From: Burkholderiales bacterium
Lineage (GTDB): Bacteria > Pseudomonadota > Gammaproteobacteria > Burkholderiales > Burkholderiaceae_C
Assembly: GCA_003963075.1 (NCBI GenBank)
Contig: RXJV01000026.1
Coordinates: 1 to 36,979, forward strand
Direction: 5' to 3'
DNA: 36,979 bases
The notes under the pieces are model-generated. The model worked only from the letters and a program-made list of their open reading frames with translations. It was not told where the DNA came from and did no database searches. Of this stretch, positions 34,971 to 36,979 are shown one piece after another; the stretch's first letter is position 1, and each line of letters opens with the position of its first letter. The translations under genes were made by a program, and so were the position numbers.

Positions 34971-36979
34971 ATGTCCATGTTCAACAAGGTCACCAAGTCC
35001 TTCCAATGGGGCCGCCACCAAGTCGTGCTGGAAACGGGTGAAGTCGCCCGCCAGTCCAGTGGCGCTGTCGTCGTCAACATCGAAGGCACCGTCGTGCTGG
35101 CCACCGTGGTCGCCAAGACCGAGGCCAAGGCCGGCCAGGACTTCTTCCCGCTGACCGTCGACTACCTCGAAAAGACCTACGCCGCCGGCAAGATCCCCGG
35201 CAGCTTCTTCAAGCGTGAGGGCCGCCCCTCTGAGCACGAGACCCTGACCAGCCGCCTGATCGACCGCCCGATCCGCCCGCTGTTCCCGGAGGGCTTCTTC
35301 AACGAAGTCCAGGTCGTCGTCCACGTCGTCAGCCTGAACCCGGAAGTGCAGGCCGACATCGCCGCCATGATCGGCACGTCCGCCGCACTGGCCATCTCGG
35401 GCATCCCGTTCAATGGCCCGATCGGCGCTGCGCGCGTCGGCTATGTGAACGGTGAGTACGTGCTGAACCCCAGCAAGACCGAACTGACCACCAGCCAGAT
35501 GGACCTGGTCGTCGCCGGCACGCAAGCCGCCGTGCTGATGGTCGAGTCCGAGGCCTCGGGCCTGTCGGAAGAAGTCATGCTCGGCGCCGTGGTGTTCGGC
35601 CATGAGCAGGGCAACGTGGCCATCGCCGCGATCAACGAACTGGTCAAGGAAGCCGGCAAGCCGGCCTGGAACTGGACAGCCCCCGCCAAGGACGAGGCCT
35701 TCATCGCCAAGGTCACGGCCCTGGCCGAAGGCCCGCTGCGCGAGGCCTACCAGATCCGCTCTAAGCAGGCCCGCACCCAAGCCTGCCGCACGGCCGCTGC
35801 GAACGTCTTCGCTGCACTGACCGCCGAGGGCGTCGCCTTCGACAAGGTCGAGGTAGAAGGCCTGCTGTTCGAGATCGAAGCCCGTATCGTCCGCAGCCAG
35901 ATCCTGGCCGGCGAGCCGCGCATCGACGGCCGCGACACCCGCACCGTGCGCCCCATCGAGATCCGCAACGGCATCCTGCCGCGCACCCACGGTTCGGCCC
36001 TGTTCACCCGCGGGGAGACGCAGGCCCTGGTGATCGCCACGCTCGGCACCGACCGCGACGCCCAGCGCATCGACGCGCTGGACGGCGAGTTCGAAGACCG
36101 CTTCATGCTGCACTACAACATGCCCCCGTTCGCCACCGGCGAGACGGGCCGCGTGGGTTCGCCGAAGCGCCGCGAAATCGGCCACGGCCGCCTGGCCAAG
36201 CGCGCGCTGGTTGCCGTGCTGCCGAGCAAGGAAGAGTTCCCGTACTCGCTGCGCGTCGTGTCCGAGATCACCGAGTCCAACGGCTCGTCGTCGATGGCCT
36301 CCGTTTGCGGCGGCTGCCTGTCGCTGATGGACGCCGGCGTGCCGCTCAAGGCCCACGTGGCTGGCATCGCCATGGGCCTGATCAAGGACGGCAACCGCTT
36401 CGCGGTGCTGACCGACATCCTGGGTGACGAGGACCACCTCGGCGACATGGACTTCAAGGTGGCCGGCACCTCCACGGGCATCACTGCCCTGCAGATGGAC
36501 ATCAAGATCCAGGGCATCACCAAGGAAATCATGCAGGTCGCCCTGGCTCAGGCCAAGGAAGCCCGCCTGCACATCCTCGGCAAGATGGTCGAGGCCATGG
36601 GCAGCGCCAACACCGAGGTGTCGCAGTTCGCGCCGCGCCTGTACTCGATGAAGATCAATCCCGAGAAGATCCGCGACGTCATCGGCAAGGGCGGCGCCAC
36701 CATCCGCGCGCTGACTGAAGAAACCGGCACGACCATCGACATCGGCGAAGACGGCACCATCACCATCGCCTCGACCGATGCCGAGAAGGCCGCGATGGCC
36801 AAGAAGCGCATCGAGGAGATCACTGCCGAAGTCGAAGTCGGCAAGGTCTACGAAGGCCCGATCGTCAAGATCCTGGACTTCGGTGCCCTCGTGAACCTGC
36901 TCCCGGGCAAGGACGGCCTGCTGCACATCAGCCAGATCGCCCACCAGCGCGTCGAGAAGGTGACCGACTTCCTGCAGGA
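34971..36979 (+). CDS. pnp: Polyribonucleotide nucleotidyltransferase (partial, 3' end beyond window)
   Basis: The first 669 codons of PNPase, the phosphorolytic 3'-5' exoribonuclease of mRNA decay and a degradosome component. The order is RNase PH-like domain 1 ([48 protein letters not shown]), the helical linker, RNase PH domain 2 ([34 protein letters not shown], the catalytic [18 protein letters not shown]), the KH domain ([20 protein letters not shown]) and the start of the S1 domain ([20 protein letters not shown]). Start: ATG 34971, because the AGGAG at 34960-34964 then lies 6 bases upstream; ATG 34965 directly abuts it and is too close. rpsO precedes it, as in most proteobacteria. Confidence 0.97.
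   Translation, partial: MSMFNKVTKSFQWGRHQVVLETGEVARQSSGAVVVNIEGTVVLATVVAKTEAKAGQDFFPLTVDYLEKTYAAGKIPGSFFKREGRPSEHETLTSRLIDRPIRPLFPEGFFNEVQVVVHVVSLNPEVQADIAAMIGTSAALAISGIPFNGPIGAARVGYVNGEYVLNPSKTELTTSQMDLVVAGTQAAVLMVESEASGLSEEVMLGAVVFGHEQGNVAIAAINELVKEAGKPAWNWTAPAKDEAFIAKVTALAEGPLREAYQIRSKQARTQACRTAAANVFAALTAEGVAFDKVEVEGLLFEIEARIVRSQILAGEPRIDGRDTRTVRPIEIRNGILPRTHGSALFTRGETQALVIATLGTDRDAQRIDALDGEFEDRFMLHYNMPPFATGETGRVGSPKRREIGHGRLAKRALVAVLPSKEEFPYSLRVVSEITESNGSSSMASVCGGCLSLMDAGVPLKAHVAGIAMGLIKDGNRFAVLTDILGDEDHLGDMDFKVAGTSTGITALQMDIKIQGITKEIMQVALAQAKEARLHILGKMVEAMGSANTEVSQFAPRLYSMKINPEKIRDVIGKGGATIRALTEETGTTIDIGEDGTITIASTDAEKAAMAKKRIEEITAEVEVGKVYEGPIVKILDFGALVNLLPGKDGLLHISQIAHQRVEKVTDFLQ

Noticed and set aside
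34854-36944. Long minus-strand frame opposite pnp
   Set aside because: It is the antisense shadow of PNPase; its composition (Asp/Leu/Gly/His runs) is typical of antisense frames in GC-rich genes.

Overview
The window is high-GC chromosomal DNA from a betaproteobacterium, most likely of the order Burkholderiales (Rubrivivax/Roseateles/Leptothrix-like; an inference from gene content and gene order, not from a database search). The clues are the complete isc operon running into a ferredoxin and then tsaD, an intracellular PHB depolymerase of the Ralstonia type, the divergent darP/pmbA pair, a DctPQM TRAP transporter and the rpsO-pnp pair. Almost all of it is core housekeeping sequence; no phage, integron, CRISPR array or complete insertion sequence was seen.

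Layout. 1-1336: the end of an unidentified gene, then about 1.2 kb with no convincing gene but several perfect inverted repeats. 1337-4493: a small exported TonB-domain protein and the inositol-phosphatase SuhB on the minus strand, then trmJ and cysE on the plus strand. 4657-9064: a large membrane sensor diguanylate cyclase, then darP and a mogA-like gene on the minus strand. 9123-13795: pmbA, then a TRAP transporter whose binding protein (plus) and membrane subunits (minus) converge on one shared terminator. 13886-16384: a DUF442 protein, yqeY, rpsU and a YhiN-type flavoprotein, all on the minus strand. 16601-20433: a PAS/degenerate-GGDEF protein, an EVE-domain protein, an M48 peptidase gene broken by an in-frame amber codon, and a foldback MITE-like element. 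20431-24907: zapA with a zapB-like gene, then the tight phaZ-rnfB-nth cluster, then an aromatic/aspartate aminotransferase. 25022-33656: uvrB, then iscR-iscS-iscU-iscA-hscB-hscA-fdx-tsaD in one direction with a putative IscR operator in front. 33653-36979: a small heat-shock protein on the minus strand, then rpsO and the 5' part of pnp.

How the genes work together. The isc block is a self-contained Fe-S assembly line: IscS supplies sulfur, IscU is the scaffold, IscA the carrier, HscA/HscB the transfer chaperones, Fdx the electron donor, and IscR senses output and feeds back on the promoter. Fe-S client proteins also lie in the window (Nth, the RnfB-like ferredoxin). DctP and DctQM make one high-affinity organic-acid uptake system. 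cysE supplies O-acetylserine for cysteine, which is also the sulfur source for IscS.

The most unusual items are: (1) the 178-bp foldback element whose two tips supply the TAG stop codons of both convergent neighbours; (2) the amber-interrupted M48 peptidase; (3) two divergent sigma32-like promoters between hsp20 and rpsO; (4) a basic Lys/Ala tail on the PHB depolymerase; (5) hairpin-rich gene-free segments at 738-879 and 18210-18293.
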